Positions 7,747-16,180 are shown, counted from the first letter of the stretch. The stretch is 34,828 nt of DNA from Oscillibacter sp. (GCA_003487665.1 DNFA01000040.1:1-34828); one strand, 5' to 3'. The notes: generated from the sequence alone by a model not told the origin. Made by a program: numbers and translations.

Positions 7747-8889
7747 TTATCCGGCGAATACCGCCATTTTCAGAAGGTCGGTGAACATCCGCCCCCAGCT
7801 GCGCCCCGCCGCGTCCTCCGCCGCCAGTATGGGCACCGTCATTAGCTCCGTGTCGCCGCTGCACAGGGTCAGCGTGCCCACCTGCTGTCCCTGCCGCACC
7901 GGTGCGGGCAGCGACTCCGGCAGGTCGATGCGCCGCTCCAGCGCCGCCGCCTGCGCCTTTTCCACCACGGCGGTCAGCGCGTCCGGCGGCAGCGTCAGGG
8001 CTACGGTATCGACCTCCCCCATGGTCACAGGCAGGGCGGGCAGCGGCTCCTCCGGCGCGGCAGAGACAAGGGCGTACGCGGAGAAGCCGTAGTTCAGCAG
8101 CGCCTTGGCGTCGGCGTTGCGCTTGTCAGCCGTCTCGCCCTTCATGACCACAGCGATCAGCTCCATGCCCTCCCGCTCCGCCGTGGCGCTGATGCAGTAC
8201 CCGGCGGAGGCGGTGTAGCCGGTCTTCAGACCCGTTGCGCCGTCGTACCGGCGGATGAGCTTGTTGGTGTTGGCCAGATCGAAGGTACCGTTGCGGATGG
8301 AGTCCGTCCATATTGTTGTGAAGCTCCGGATGTCCGGGTGCTTCGTCAGCAGCTCCCGGCTCATGAGGGCGATGTCGTGGGCGCTGGTGACGTGTCCCTC
8401 CGCCGTCAGGCCGGTGGGGTTGACGAAATGGGTGTCGTCCATGCCCAGCCCACGGGCGCGGTTGTTCATCTGCTCCACGAACAGCTCCGTCACCCCGGCT
8501 ACCTTTTCCGCCAGCGCCACCGCCGCGTCGTTGCCGGAGGACACGCACACGCATTTCAGCAGCTCCTCCACGGTGATCTGCTCGCCCTCCGCCAGCCAGA
8601 CCTGACTGCCGCCCATGCCGGCGGCGTTGGCCGACACCGTCACCACGTCGTCATAGGCCAGCGCCCCGCTGTCGATGGCGTCCATGGTCAGCAGCAGCGT
8701 CATGATCTTGGTGACGCTGGCCGGCTCCAGCTTCTCGTGCTCGTTCTGAGCGAACAGGATCTGCCCGGTGGTCTTTTCCATCAGCAGCGCGGCGCGGGAG
8801 GTCAGCGGCAGCTCCACCGCCGCCGCCTGCACGGGCAGCAGCGTTACCATGCACAGCGCTGCCAGCAGCGCCCCGATCCACTTTTTCAT
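7747..8889 (-). CDS. D-alanyl-D-alanine carboxypeptidase (penicillin-binding protein, DacF/PBP5 type)
   Basis: Trims the terminal D-Ala from peptidoglycan stem peptides outside the membrane. The 380-aa protein starts with a signal peptide (Lys-Lys then about 17 hydrophobic residues, likely cleaved near AAA at 22-24). The three active-site motifs of S11 peptidases are present and well spaced: SVTK (58-61), SGN (118-120) and KTG (222-224). The C-terminal PBP5-like beta domain follows, and the last residues form a weak amphipathic/hydrophobic anchor. The start at 8889 has GGAGG seven bases upstream. Homologues in spore formers include vegetative DacA and sporulation DacF/DacB; sequence alone does not tell which this is. 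I found no convincing sporulation-type promoter. Confidence 0.95.
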   Translation of the reverse strand: MKKWIGALLAALCMVTLLPVQAAAVELPLTSRAALLMEKTTGQILFAQNEHEKLEPASVTKIMTLLLTMDAIDSGALAYDDVVTVSANAAGMGGSQVWLAEGEQITVEELLKCVCVSSGNDAAVALAEKVAGVTELFVEQMNNRARGLGMDDTHFVNPTGLTAEGHVTSAHDIALMSRELLTKHPDIRSFTTIWTDSIRNGTFDLANTNKLIRRYDGATGLKTGYTASAGYCISATAEREGMELIAVVMKGETADKRNADAKALLNYGFSAYALVSAAPEEPLPALPVTMGEVDTVALTLPPDALTAVVEKAQAAALERRIDLPESLPAPVRQGQQVGTLTLCSGDTELMTVPILAAEDAAGRSWGRMFTDLLKMAVFAG

Positions 8890-8964
8890 AGCGTTCCCTC
8901 CAAGCTTTTTTCTACGTGTATGCGCCGGGACAAGATGTTCATGCCCATTCGACAGAATTTCCGG

Positions 8965-8993
8965 TTGCAAAACCGTCACAGGTATGCTACAAT
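8965..8993 (+). promoter_or_regulatory. Sigma-A promoter for tRNA-Gly
   Basis: TTGCAA (8965-8970), 17 bp, TACAAT (8988-8993), with the mature tRNA 17 bases further on. Confidence 0.75.
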
Positions 8994-9010
8994 AGCCCGG
9001 TGAAGTGAAT

Positions 9011-9084
9011 GCAGGGTTGGTATATCGGTATTACAGCGGCTTCCCAAGCCGTTAAGGCGGGTTCGACTCCCGTACCCTGCTCCA
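9011..9084 (+). tRNA. tRNA-Gly (anticodon CCC)
   Basis: The acceptor arms GCAGGGT/ACCCTGC pair fully. The anticodon stem GCGGC/GCCGT encloses TTCCCAA, so the anticodon is CCC, reading GGG. The T arm has TTCGACT, and TCCA is encoded at the 3' end. Confidence 0.95.
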
Positions 9085-9123
9085 AAAAGAAAACACCATC
9101 CGTCAGGATGGTGTTTTCTTTTT
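9084..9123. terminator. Terminator after tRNA-Gly
   Basis: A perfect 18-bp inverted repeat (9084-9101 with 9106-9123, loop GTCA) ends in TTTTCTTTTT on the + strand. It is symmetrical, so it could also stop minus-strand readthrough. Confidence 0.9.
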
Positions 9124-9414
9124 GGAATGCCGCGGGCAGGGTGGAACTCGCTGCCTCGACCTGCGCGAAGCGCGTCAAATCCAGAGGTGAAGGCAGGGCT
9201 CCTGCGAATGGCTCTGCCATTCGTGGGATGCCGGGAAGCGAGTCCGAGCCTCGTCCATTTTGCTGCGCAGAGCGCGAAAAATAAAGAAAAACCATCCTTT
9301 GGGCGGTTTCAGTCTGTCAAAAAAGCCTGTCATTGCGAGCCAGTGCGCGCCGCGAAGCAAGTGCCCTTGGGGTACTCCTCGGAATGACAGGGGTGGGGTT
9401 TATCGACACGCTGA
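9124..9414. other. Non-coding interval with repeat-like elements
   Basis: No open frame here has a ribosome binding site or protein-family character. The segment holds a hairpin CGAATGGC/GCCATTCG (9205-9212 with 9216-9223) and the inverted-repeat element at 9327-9390. Its mixed composition suggests one or more degenerate intergenic repeats placed after the tRNA. Confidence 0.5.
9327..9390. repeat. Short inverted-repeat element (MITE-like intergenic repeat)
   Basis: The ends CTGTCATTGCGAG and CTCGGAATGACAG are inverted copies with one mismatch, and the 64-bp unit contains GCGAAGCAA. Families of intergenic repeats beginning GTCATTGCGAG and containing GAAGCAA are known in diverse bacteria. Only one copy is visible in this window, so repetitiveness is inferred. 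Confidence 0.55.
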
Positions 9415-9444
9415 AAGGAGCCATCCCTGTTGGGATGGCTCCTT
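9415..9444 (-). terminator. Terminator of gltA
   Basis: A 13-bp perfect stem (9415-9427 with 9432-9444, loop TGTT) lies 15 bases after the gltA stop. The minus-strand T tail is short, so termination may be partial. Confidence 0.65.
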
Positions 9445-9458
9445 CTTATATCCGCATA

Positions 9459-10847
9459 TCACTCCGCGCTGGTCAGGTGCAGGTGCTCGCCGCGCTGCTC
9501 CATGGGCACATAGTGCTCGTGGGTGGTCACGGCGCGGTAGGCCGGGCGCATGATCCGGTGGCAGGTGACCACCTCCTCGATGCGGTTGGCGCACCAGCCG
9601 GCGATACGGGCGGAGGCGAACAGCGGCGTGAACACCTCCTCGGGGATGCCCAGCATGGTGTACACCAGACCGGAGTACATATCCACGTTGGCGCACATAG
9701 GCGTGTCGCTGCCCTTGCGCTCCATCACCAGCGGGATGCCGATCTCCTCCACCTTCTGCAGCAGGGCGAAATCATCGGCGTAGCCCTTCAGCTCCGCCAT
9801 GCGCTGGGCGTACTTCTTCAGCAGCACGGCGCGGGGGTCGGACATGGTGTACACCGCGTGACCCAGTCCGTAGATCTTGCCGGAGCGGTCGCCGGCCTGC
9901 TTATCCAGCAGCTTATTCAGATAGTCCCGGATGGAGCCGTCGTCGTGGGGATCCACGTTCTCCTTCACATACCGGAACATCTCCATGACCTTGGCGTTGG
10001 CGCCGCCGTGGAGCGGCCCCTTCAGGGATCCCACAGCCCCGGCGATGGCGCTGTAGGTATCCGTGCCGCTGGAGGACATGGCGCGGCAGACGAAGGTGGA
10101 GTTATTGCCGCCGCCGTGCTCGGCGTGTACCATCAGCATCATATCCAGCAGGTGGGCTTCCTCGTCGGTGTAGCTCTTATCCGGGCGCATCATCCGCAGG
10201 AAATTCTCCGCCGTGGACAGCTCCGGCACCGGGAAGTGGATGTGCAGGGAGTCGCCGTGGAAGTAGTGCCGCTGCACCGCGTAGGCGTTGGCTACGATGG
10301 ACGGGAAATAGCCGATGAGCTTCACCGATTGCAGAAGCATGTTGTCGATGGACGTGTTGTCCGGGTCGGGATCGTAGGAGTACAGGCTCAGCACGCTGCG
10401 CGCCAGCTCGTTCATGATGTTGTGGCTGGGGTGGCGCATGATCATGCCCTCGGTGAACCCCTCCGGCAGCTTCCGCGCCTGGTTCATGATCTTGTCGAAG
10501 TAGGCCAGCTCGCTTCTGGAGGGCAGATAGCCCATCAGCAGCAGGTAGGCTACCTCCTCGAAGCCGAAGGTACCCGCCTTCCGGTGGGCCTCCACGATGT
10601 CCGTCAGCTCGATGCCCCGGTAGTACAGGCGGCCCGGCGCGGGGAGGCGCTGGCCGTCCTGCATCAGATAGCCCTGCACGCTGCCCACCTTGGACACGCC
10701 CACCAGCACGCCGGTGCCGTCGCTGTTGCGCAGACCCAGCTTCACGTCGCCCCGGTAGTGATCCGGGCTGATGGCATACTGCTCCTGAATGCTGCGGCTC
10801 AGGGGGGTGGTATACTGCTTTAATATAGTGGTGTCTTTTTCGATCAT
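9459..10847 (-). CDS. gltA: Citrate synthase
   Basis: Condenses oxaloacetate with acetyl-CoA to citrate, the entry to the oxidative branch that makes 2-oxoglutarate for glutamate. The 462-aa protein shows the catalytic triad in context: His in HGGGNNS (244), His in GPLHGGAN (280) and Asp in CANVDMYSG (389). It is longer than the 370-aa Bacillus enzymes because of an N-terminal extension of about 70 residues, a form common in anaerobic Clostridia. AAGGAG lies ten bases before the ATG. The gene is divergent from the aconitase-isocitrate dehydrogenase pair, with a 282-bp intergenic region holding one promoter for each direction. A 2-methylcitrate synthase activity is conceivable, but the neighbours argue for citrate. 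Confidence 0.95.
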   Translation of the reverse strand: MIEKDTTILKQYTTPLSRSIQEQYAISPDHYRGDVKLGLRNSDGTGVLVGVSKVGSVQGYLMQDGQRLPAPGRLYYRGIELTDIVEAHRKAGTFGFEEVAYLLLMGYLPSRSELAYFDKIMNQARKLPEGFTEGMIMRHPSHNIMNELARSVLSLYSYDPDPDNTSIDNMLLQSVKLIGYFPSIVANAYAVQRHYFHGDSLHIHFPVPELSTAENFLRMMRPDKSYTDEEAHLLDMMLMVHAEHGGGNNSTFVCRAMSSSGTDTYSAIAGAVGSLKGPLHGGANAKVMEMFRYVKENVDPHDDGSIRDYLNKLLDKQAGDRSGKIYGLGHAVYTMSDPRAVLLKKYAQRMAELKGYADDFALLQKVEEIGIPLVMERKGSDTPMCANVDMYSGLVYTMLGIPEEVFTPLFASARIAGWCANRIEEVVTCHRIMRPAYRAVTTHEHYVPMEQRGEHLHLTSAE

Positions 10848-10897
10848 GGCAAGATCGCTCCTTTCGCCGCAGCAGGCGGCTGTCGTTTCGTGAGATG

Positions 10898-10926
10898 ATT
10901 ATACGGCGGCGCTCTCGATTTTGCAA
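10898..10926 (-). promoter_or_regulatory. Sigma-A promoter for gltA
   Basis: TTGCAA (10921-10926), 17 bp, perfect TATAAT (10898-10903) on the minus strand. An AT-rich tract with palindromic GAAATTTC lies just upstream and could act as an UP element or operator. Confidence 0.75.
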
Positions 10927-10989
10927 GAGCGAATTTTAGAAATTTCAAAATTTTTCTGTGAACGCCGTAAAATGGGGTCGTCTGCGAAA

Positions 10990-11024
10990 GATTCTGCAAA
11001 TATAAGCATGTCAACTTGCATAAA
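10990..11024. promoter_or_regulatory. Imperfect inverted repeat between the gltA and aconitase promoters
   Basis: TATAAGCATGT and ACTTGCATAAA are inverted with 8 of 11 positions pairing across a 2-base centre. Lying between the two divergent TCA-branch promoters, it is a candidate operator for co-regulation. It does not match the ATAA-N7-TTAT dyad of Bacillus CcpC. Confidence 0.3.
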
Positions 11025-11038
11025 TTTGATTTTCCCTC

Positions 11039-11066
11039 TTGCATTTTGCCGCAGGCGTGCTATACT
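11039..11066 (+). promoter_or_regulatory. Promoter for the aconitase-icd operon
   Basis: TTGCAT (11039-11044), 16-bp spacer, TATACT (11061-11066), about 65 bases before the start codon. Confidence 0.6.
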
Positions 11067-11129
11067 GACTTCATTATCACGCGGGGTGCCGCGCCCCGCC
11101 ATTCTGAACTTCCCGAAAGGGGTGGCTAC

Positions 11130-13391
11130 ATGATGATACAGCTGCACAACGGCGGCGTGGTCTGGCAGGACGGCGCCGTGCATCCGGTTCCCGCCGGCGG
11201 CGAGGCCGCGCGGGACAAGACCATGGCCTACCGCATCCTCCGCGCCCACAACACCGGCAGCGGCGACGGGCTGCTGCACCTGACCTTCGACAGTCTCATC
11301 TCCCACGACATTACCTATGTGGGTGTCATCCAGACCGCCAAGGCCAGCGGCCTGAAGGAATTCCCGGTGCCCTATGTGCTCACCAACTGTCACAACAGCC
11401 TGTGCGCCGTGGGCGGCACCATCAACGCCGACGACCACGCCTTCGGCCTGTCGGCGGCGGTGAAGTACGGCGGCGACTATGTGCCCGCGAATCAGGCCGT
11501 CATCCACCAGTACGCCCGTGAGCTGCTGGCCGGCTGCGGCAAAATGGTGCTCGGCTCCGACAGCCACACCCGCTACGGCGCGCTGGGCACGCTGGGCGTG
11601 GGCGAGGGCGGCGGCGAGATCGTCAAGCAGCTGCTGCGCAACACCTACGATCTGGCCGCGCCGCAGGTCATTCTGGTGCACGTCACCGGCAAGCCCCGCC
11701 ACGGCGTGGGCCCCCACGATGTGGCCATCGCCCTGTGCGGCGCGGTGTACAAAAACGGCTTTGTGAAGAACAAGGTGCTGGAATTCGTGGGCGACGGCAT
11801 CGGCGGCCTGAGCATGGACTACCGCATCGGCATCGACGTGATGACCACCGAAACGGCCTGCCTGACCTCCATCTGGGAGACGGACAGCGCCGTGGCGGAC
11901 TATCTGGCGCTCCACGGCCGCGCCGGTGACTTCGCGCCCCTGCATCCGGAGAACGGCGCGTACTACGACGGACTGATCGAATTGGATCTCTCCGCCATCG
12001 AGCCTATGGCCGCGCTGCCCTTCCACCCCTCCGAGGCGGTGACGCTGCGGGAGCTGATCGCTGACCCCGGCGACGTGCTCCGGGAGGTGGAGAAGCGCGC
12101 CGCCGCCCAGTTCGGCGGCAAGGTGCAGCTGCACCTGACCGACAAGGTGAAGGACGGCAAGCTCCGGGTGGAGCAGGGCGTCATCGCCGGGTGCGCCGGC
12201 GGCCTGTACGACAACATCGCCGCAGCCGCCGCCATTCTGGACGGCTGCGACGTGGGCAGCGGGAATTTCGACTTCTCCGTGTACCCGCCCTCCGTCCCCG
12301 TGGAGCTGGAGCTGGTGGAAAACGGCGTGACCTCCCGGCTGCTGCGGGCGGGCGCCGTGTGCAAACCCTGCTTCTGCGGCCCCTGCTTCGGCGCGGGCGA
12401 CGTGCCCGCCAACGACGCTCTGTCCATCCGCCACACCACCCGCAACTTCCCCAACCGGGAGGGCTCCAAGCCCGGCGACGGTCAGCTGTCCGGCGTGATC
12501 CTCATGGACGCCCGCTCCATCGCCGCCACCGCCCGGAACCACGGTGTACTCACCTCGGCGGCGGACGTGGACTATGACGAGCCGGCTTCCGCAGAGCGCC
12601 GGTTCGATGCCTCCGTATACGACAAGCGGGTGTACCGGGGCTTCGGCCATCCCCAGCCGGACGCGCCGCTGCAATACGGCCCCAACATCGCGGAGTGGCC
12701 GGCCATCCCCGCCCTGTCCGACGATCTGCTTTTGCAGGTGGCCTCCGTTCTGCGGGATGAAGTTACCACCACCGACGAGCTGATCCCCTCCGGCGAGACG
12801 TCCTCCTACCGCTCCAACCCCATGAAGCTGGCGCAGTTCACCCTGTCCCGCCGCGACCCGGACTATGTGCCCCGCGCCAAGGCCGCCGCCGCGCTGGAGG
12901 CGCTCCGCGCCGCCGGACACGCCGGGGAGGACGACACCCTGTCCGCCGCCCTGAAAGCGCTTGGCCTGACGGCGGAGGACGCGCAGCGCCTGCACATCGG
13001 CTCCGTGCTGTTCGCCAACAAGCCCGGCGACGGCTCCGCCCGGGAGCAGGCGGCCTCCTGCCAGCGGGTGCTGGGCGGCAGCGCCAATATCTGCTACGAA
13101 TTCGCCACCAAGCGCTATCGCTCCAACTGCGTCAACTGGGGCATCCTGCCCTTCACGCTGGCGGCGGGCGATCCCTTCGACGGCGCGCCCGGCGACTTCA
13201 TCTACGTCCCCCGTGTCCGGGAGAAGCTGGCCGCCGGCGACGAGGTATTCCCCGCTGTGCTGCTCCACGGCGGCGAGACGCGGGACATGACCCTCTATCT
13301 GAAGAACACGGACGCTCAGGAGCGTGAGCTGCTGCTCCGGGGCTGCCTTATCAACTACTACGCAGCCAAAAACGAGGAACGCCATGGATAA
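11130..13391 (+). CDS. Aconitase-family hydratase (YbhJ-like), probable aconitate hydratase
   Basis: Predicted to isomerise citrate to isocitrate through a [4Fe-4S] cluster. The 753-aa length matches the E. coli YbhJ branch rather than AcnA (about 890) or AcnB (about 865). Aconitase motifs in order: LGSDSHT (141-147), a Cys in IAGCAGGLYDN (C355) where standard aconitases have GSCTNS, the cluster pair CGPC (416-419) with extra cysteines just before it, and in the swivel domain GSAREQAA and KRYRSNC. AcnA-type enzymes have IGSCTNS and SSRDWAAKG at the corresponding places, so the active site is divergent. The start at 11130 follows GAAAGGGG. It overlaps icd by 8 bases and is divergent from gltA, so context supports an aconitase role even though biochemical data on this branch are scarce. 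Confidence 0.88.
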   Translation: MMIQLHNGGVVWQDGAVHPVPAGGEAARDKTMAYRILRAHNTGSGDGLLHLTFDSLISHDITYVGVIQTAKASGLKEFPVPYVLTNCHNSLCAVGGTINADDHAFGLSAAVKYGGDYVPANQAVIHQYARELLAGCGKMVLGSDSHTRYGALGTLGVGEGGGEIVKQLLRNTYDLAAPQVILVHVTGKPRHGVGPHDVAIALCGAVYKNGFVKNKVLEFVGDGIGGLSMDYRIGIDVMTTETACLTSIWETDSAVADYLALHGRAGDFAPLHPENGAYYDGLIELDLSAIEPMAALPFHPSEAVTLRELIADPGDVLREVEKRAAAQFGGKVQLHLTDKVKDGKLRVEQGVIAGCAGGLYDNIAAAAAILDGCDVGSGNFDFSVYPPSVPVELELVENGVTSRLLRAGAVCKPCFCGPCFGAGDVPANDALSIRHTTRNFPNREGSKPGDGQLSGVILMDARSIAATARNHGVLTSAADVDYDEPASAERRFDASVYDKRVYRGFGHPQPDAPLQYGPNIAEWPAIPALSDDLLLQVASVLRDEVTTTDELIPSGETSSYRSNPMKLAQFTLSRRDPDYVPRAKAAAALEALRAAGHAGEDDTLSAALKALGLTAEDAQRLHIGSVLFANKPGDGSAREQAASCQRVLGGSANICYEFATKRYRSNCVNWGILPFTLAAGDPFDGAPGDFIYVPRVREKLAAGDEVFPAVLLHGGETRDMTLYLKNTDAQERELLLRGCLINYYAAKNEERHG

Positions 13392-14604
13392 GATCAGAAT
13401 GCCCAACGCCATCGCCGAGCTGGACGGCGACGAGATGACCCACATCCTGTGGGGCATGATCAAGAAAGAGCTGATAGAGCCGTTCGTGGAGCTGAACACG
13501 GAGTATTACGACCTGTCCCTGCCCAACCGGGACAAGACGGAGGACGCCGTGACCCGCCAGGCCGCGGACGCCATCAAGCGGCTGAAGGTGGGCGTGAAAT
13601 GCGCCACCATCACCCCCAATTTCCAGCGACAGGAGGAGTACGGCCTCCGCCAGCTGTGGAAATCCCCCAACGCCACCGTCCGGGCGGCGCTGGACGGCAC
13701 CGTGTTCCGCGCGCCCATCCTGCTCAGCCGTATCAAGCCCGTGGTGGCCTGCTGGGAAAAGCCCGTGACCATCGCCCGCCACGCCTACGGCGATCTGTAC
13801 AAGGCGGTGGAGTACCGGGTACCCGGCGCGGCCAAGGCCGAGCTGGTGGTCACGGACGAGAACGGCGCGGTGCTGAGCCGCCAGACCGTCTATGATTTCA
13901 AAGGCCCCGGCGTGGTGCAGGCCATGCACAACCGGGATGACTCCATCCTCTCCTTCGCCCGCTGCTGCTTCACCTACGCCCTGTCCGTGAAGCAGGATGT
14001 GTGGTTCGGCGTGAAGGATACCATCTCCAAGGACTACGACCAGACGTTCAAGCTGTTGTTCCAGCAGGTCTATGACGAGGAGTACAAGACCGCCTTTGAA
14101 GCCGCCGGGCTGCACTACCGCTATGGACTTATCGACGACATCGCCGCCAAGGTCATCCGCAGCAGGGGCGGCATGGTCTGGGCGTGCAAGAACTACGACG
14201 GCGACGTGATGAGCGACCTTATCGCCGCCGCCTCCGGCTCCCTGCCTATGATGACCAGCGTGCTGGTGTCCCCGGACGGCTGCTTTGAGTACGAGGCCGC
14301 CCACGGCACCGTCACCGACCATTTCTACCGCTGGCGGCGGGGCGAGAAGGTCTCCACCAACCCGCTGGCCACCATGTTCGCCTGGGCGGGCGCCCTGCGC
14401 AAGCGGGGCGAGCTGGACGGCATCCCCGCGCTGGGGCACTTCGCCGACTGCCTGGAACGGGCAGGACTGGACGTGTTCGAGGAGGGACATTTCTCTGAGG
14501 ATCTGGCCATGCTCTGCGACCCTGCCGACTATACCGACAGCCCCGACAACGACACGCTAATCGCCCTGATCCGCGCGCGTCTGGAGCAGCTGCTGAACGC
14601 GTGA
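13384..14604 (+). CDS. icd: Isocitrate dehydrogenase, eukaryote-type (NADP-dependent)
   Basis: Oxidatively decarboxylates isocitrate to 2-oxoglutarate, with NADP expected as the acceptor. The 406-aa protein closely follows the pattern of mammalian IDH1/IDH2: GDEMT near the N-terminus (15-19), VGVKCATITP, WKSPN with the substrate-binding Ser, RHAYGD, and EAAHGTVTDH near the NADP site. This is the homodimeric type II family rather than the E. coli Icd type. The ATG at 13384 overlaps the end of the aconitase gene by 8 bases, giving translational coupling. No terminator is visible before the tRNA-Leu promoter 20 bases downstream, so some readthrough is likely. Confidence 0.95.
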   Translation: MDKIRMPNAIAELDGDEMTHILWGMIKKELIEPFVELNTEYYDLSLPNRDKTEDAVTRQAADAIKRLKVGVKCATITPNFQRQEEYGLRQLWKSPNATVRAALDGTVFRAPILLSRIKPVVACWEKPVTIARHAYGDLYKAVEYRVPGAAKAELVVTDENGAVLSRQTVYDFKGPGVVQAMHNRDDSILSFARCCFTYALSVKQDVWFGVKDTISKDYDQTFKLLFQQVYDEEYKTAFEAAGLHYRYGLIDDIAAKVIRSRGGMVWACKNYDGDVMSDLIAAASGSLPMMTSVLVSPDGCFEYEAAHGTVTDHFYRWRRGEKVSTNPLATMFAWAGALRKRGELDGIPALGHFADCLERAGLDVFEEGHFSEDLAMLCDPADYTDSPDNDTLIALIRARLEQLLNA

Positions 14605-14623
14605 TGCCGCGCAAAACATTGCC

Positions 14624-14652
14624 TTGCGCCGCGGCAGGAAATGTGCTACAAT
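14624..14652 (+). promoter_or_regulatory. Sigma-A promoter for tRNA-Leu
   Basis: TTGCGC (14624-14629), 17 bp, TACAAT (14647-14652), 13 bases before the mature tRNA. Confidence 0.65.
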
Positions 14653-14665
14653 ACGCCGTGGACAC

Positions 14666-14750
14666 GCGGGTATGGCGGAATTGGCAGACGTGCAGGATTT
14701 AGGTTCCTGTGCCGCGAGGCGTGTGGGTTCGACCCCCACTACCCGTACCA
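14666..14750 (+). tRNA. tRNA-Leu (anticodon UAG)
   Basis: An 85-nt class II tRNA. The acceptor GCGGGTA pairs with TACCCGT (one G-U). The anticodon stem CAGGA/TCCTG encloses TTTAGGT, so the anticodon is UAG. A long variable arm follows, then GGTTCGACC in the T arm and an encoded CCA. Confidence 0.95.
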
Positions 14751-14787
14751 GCAAAAAGAGGCATCCGGACGGATGCCTCTTTTTTGC
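14751..14787 (+). terminator. Terminator after tRNA-Leu
   Basis: A hairpin of about 15 bp (A-run GAGGCATCC with GGATGCCTC then T6) directly follows the CCA end. Confidence 0.9.
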
Positions 14788-14899
14788 TGCTGCGGTACTA
14801 TCGAAAAAGCTTTTCCCTATCGGAAACTCCTTCTTGCTTTTTATTGAATCATTCGATAAACTGTATGGTGACTGATAAAAAACACGGAGGTACTCCCCC

Positions 14900-16126
14900 A
14901 TGAAGCAACTGAATCGCTGGATCTACGCCATCGTCGGCGTCATCGTCCTGCTGTTCGCCGGACTTGTGTACGCATGGAGCGTGCTGTCCACCCCCATCGC
15001 CGCAGAGTTCACCGGCTGGACGAAGGCGCAGCTGAGCCTGACGTTCACGCTGGTGATGATCCTGTTCTGCATCGGCTCCCTGCTATGCGGCCTGCTGGCC
15101 GGTAAGCTCAGCGCCAAAAACGCCGTGCGGCTGGGCGCGGTGCTGTTTCTGGCCGGTTTCTACATCGCCAGCCGCTGCCAGACGCCGCTGACACTGTATC
15201 TGGGCTTCGGCGTGCTGTGCGGCCTGGGCTCCGGTCTGAGCTACAACGCCGTCATGAGCACCATGGTCAAGTGGTTCCCGGACAAGCCCGGCCTGATCTC
15301 CGGCGTGCTGCTGATGGGCTTCGGCGGCGGCAGCTTCCTCATCGGCAAGCTCTATCAGGCGTGGACGCCCGCCGGCATCGGCGGCTGGCGCACCAGCTTT
15401 GTGGTGCTGGGCATCGTGTGCTTCGCGGTGCTGGCGGTGTGCTCCTTCTTCTTTGTGGCGCCCGGCGCGGACTTTGCGGCTCCGGCGGGCAAGGGCAGCA
15501 AGGCCGCCGTCCGTCCCACTGCGGCGGACATCAAGCCGGTGGAGATGCTGAAAAAGCCCACCTTCTGGCTCTACTACGTCTGGGCTATCGCCGTCAGCGC
15601 CGCCGGTCTTGCCCTGATCTCTCAGGCCAGCGGCGTGGTGTGGGAGGCCAGCGCCGACCAGACCGCCGCGTCCGTGGCCACCATCGTGGGGCTGATCTCC
15701 ATCTGCAACGCCCTGGGTCGGGTGCTGTTCGGCGGTATGTACGACAAGTACGGCCGCAGCCTGTCCATGCAGCTGGTCAACGGTCTGTTCATCGTCACCT
15801 CCGTGGTACTGCTGCTGGCCATGTCCGGCCGCAGCGTGGCGGTGGTCATCGCGGGCTTCGTGCTGGGCGGTCTGGCCTATTCCGGCGTCACGCCCACCAA
15901 TTCCGCCTTCTGCCGCGCCTATTTCGGTGCCGCCCACTATCCGGTGAACTTCCCGCTGATCAACAGCAACCTGATCTTCGCCAGCTTCGGCAGCACCATC
16001 TCCGGCGCGCTGTATGACGCCGCCGGCTCTTACAGCAGTACCTTCTTCCTCATCATCGGCCTGGCCGTGGTGGGCGTGCTCTGCTCGCTGGCCATCTCGG
16101 TCATCGACCGGAAAAACCGGGCATGA
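14900..16126 (+). CDS. MFS transporter, oxalate/formate antiporter (OFA) family
   Basis: A 408-aa integral membrane protein with about 12 hydrophobic segments in two halves separated by a hydrophilic loop near residues 190-220. The segment FPDKPGLISGVLLMGFGGG (about 125-145) is typical of OxlT/YhjX-like OFA transporters, and GGMYDKYGRS at the start of the second half is the MFS loop motif. The substrate is not readable: oxalate, formate, pyruvate or another small carboxylate are the usual choices. GGAGG lies nine bases before the ATG. It is a single-gene unit between tRNA-Leu and the convergent nadE; I found no strong promoter in the 110-bp upstream gap. Confidence 0.88.
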   Translation: MKQLNRWIYAIVGVIVLLFAGLVYAWSVLSTPIAAEFTGWTKAQLSLTFTLVMILFCIGSLLCGLLAGKLSAKNAVRLGAVLFLAGFYIASRCQTPLTLYLGFGVLCGLGSGLSYNAVMSTMVKWFPDKPGLISGVLLMGFGGGSFLIGKLYQAWTPAGIGGWRTSFVVLGIVCFAVLAVCSFFFVAPGADFAAPAGKGSKAAVRPTAADIKPVEMLKKPTFWLYYVWAIAVSAAGLALISQASGVVWEASADQTAASVATIVGLISICNALGRVLFGGMYDKYGRSLSMQLVNGLFIVTSVVLLLAMSGRSVAVVIAGFVLGGLAYSGVTPTNSAFCRAYFGAAHYPVNFPLINSNLIFASFGSTISGALYDAAGSYSSTFFLIIGLAVVGVLCSLAISVIDRKNRA

Positions 16127-16136
16127 GCACAAAACC

Positions 16137-16166
16137 AGCGCCCCCTGCCATCTGGCAGGGGGCGCT
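16137..16166. terminator. Bidirectional terminator between the MFS gene and nadE
   Basis: A 13-bp perfect GC-rich stem (16137-16149 with 16154-16166, loop ATCT) lies between convergent genes. The minus-strand side is followed by GGTTTTG; the + side tail is poor. Confidence 0.7.
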
Positions 16167-16180
16167 GCTGCTTATATCTA

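Noticed and set aside
8890..8960. Possible sporulation promoter (GCATG-17-CATACAC) before the carboxypeptidase gene
   Set aside because: Two of the key -10 positions do not match; not strong enough to call.
8987..9295. Minus-strand open frame covering tRNA-Gly
   Set aside because: It is the reverse of the tRNA and its terminator; the apparent protein is a translated tRNA.
10990..11024. CcpC-type operator for the TCA genes
   Set aside because: The two ATAA boxes are in direct, not inverted, orientation, so the CcpC dyad is not present.
10899..13499. Long minus-strand frame opposite the aconitase gene
   Set aside because: Antisense shadow of a gene with clear aconitase motifs.
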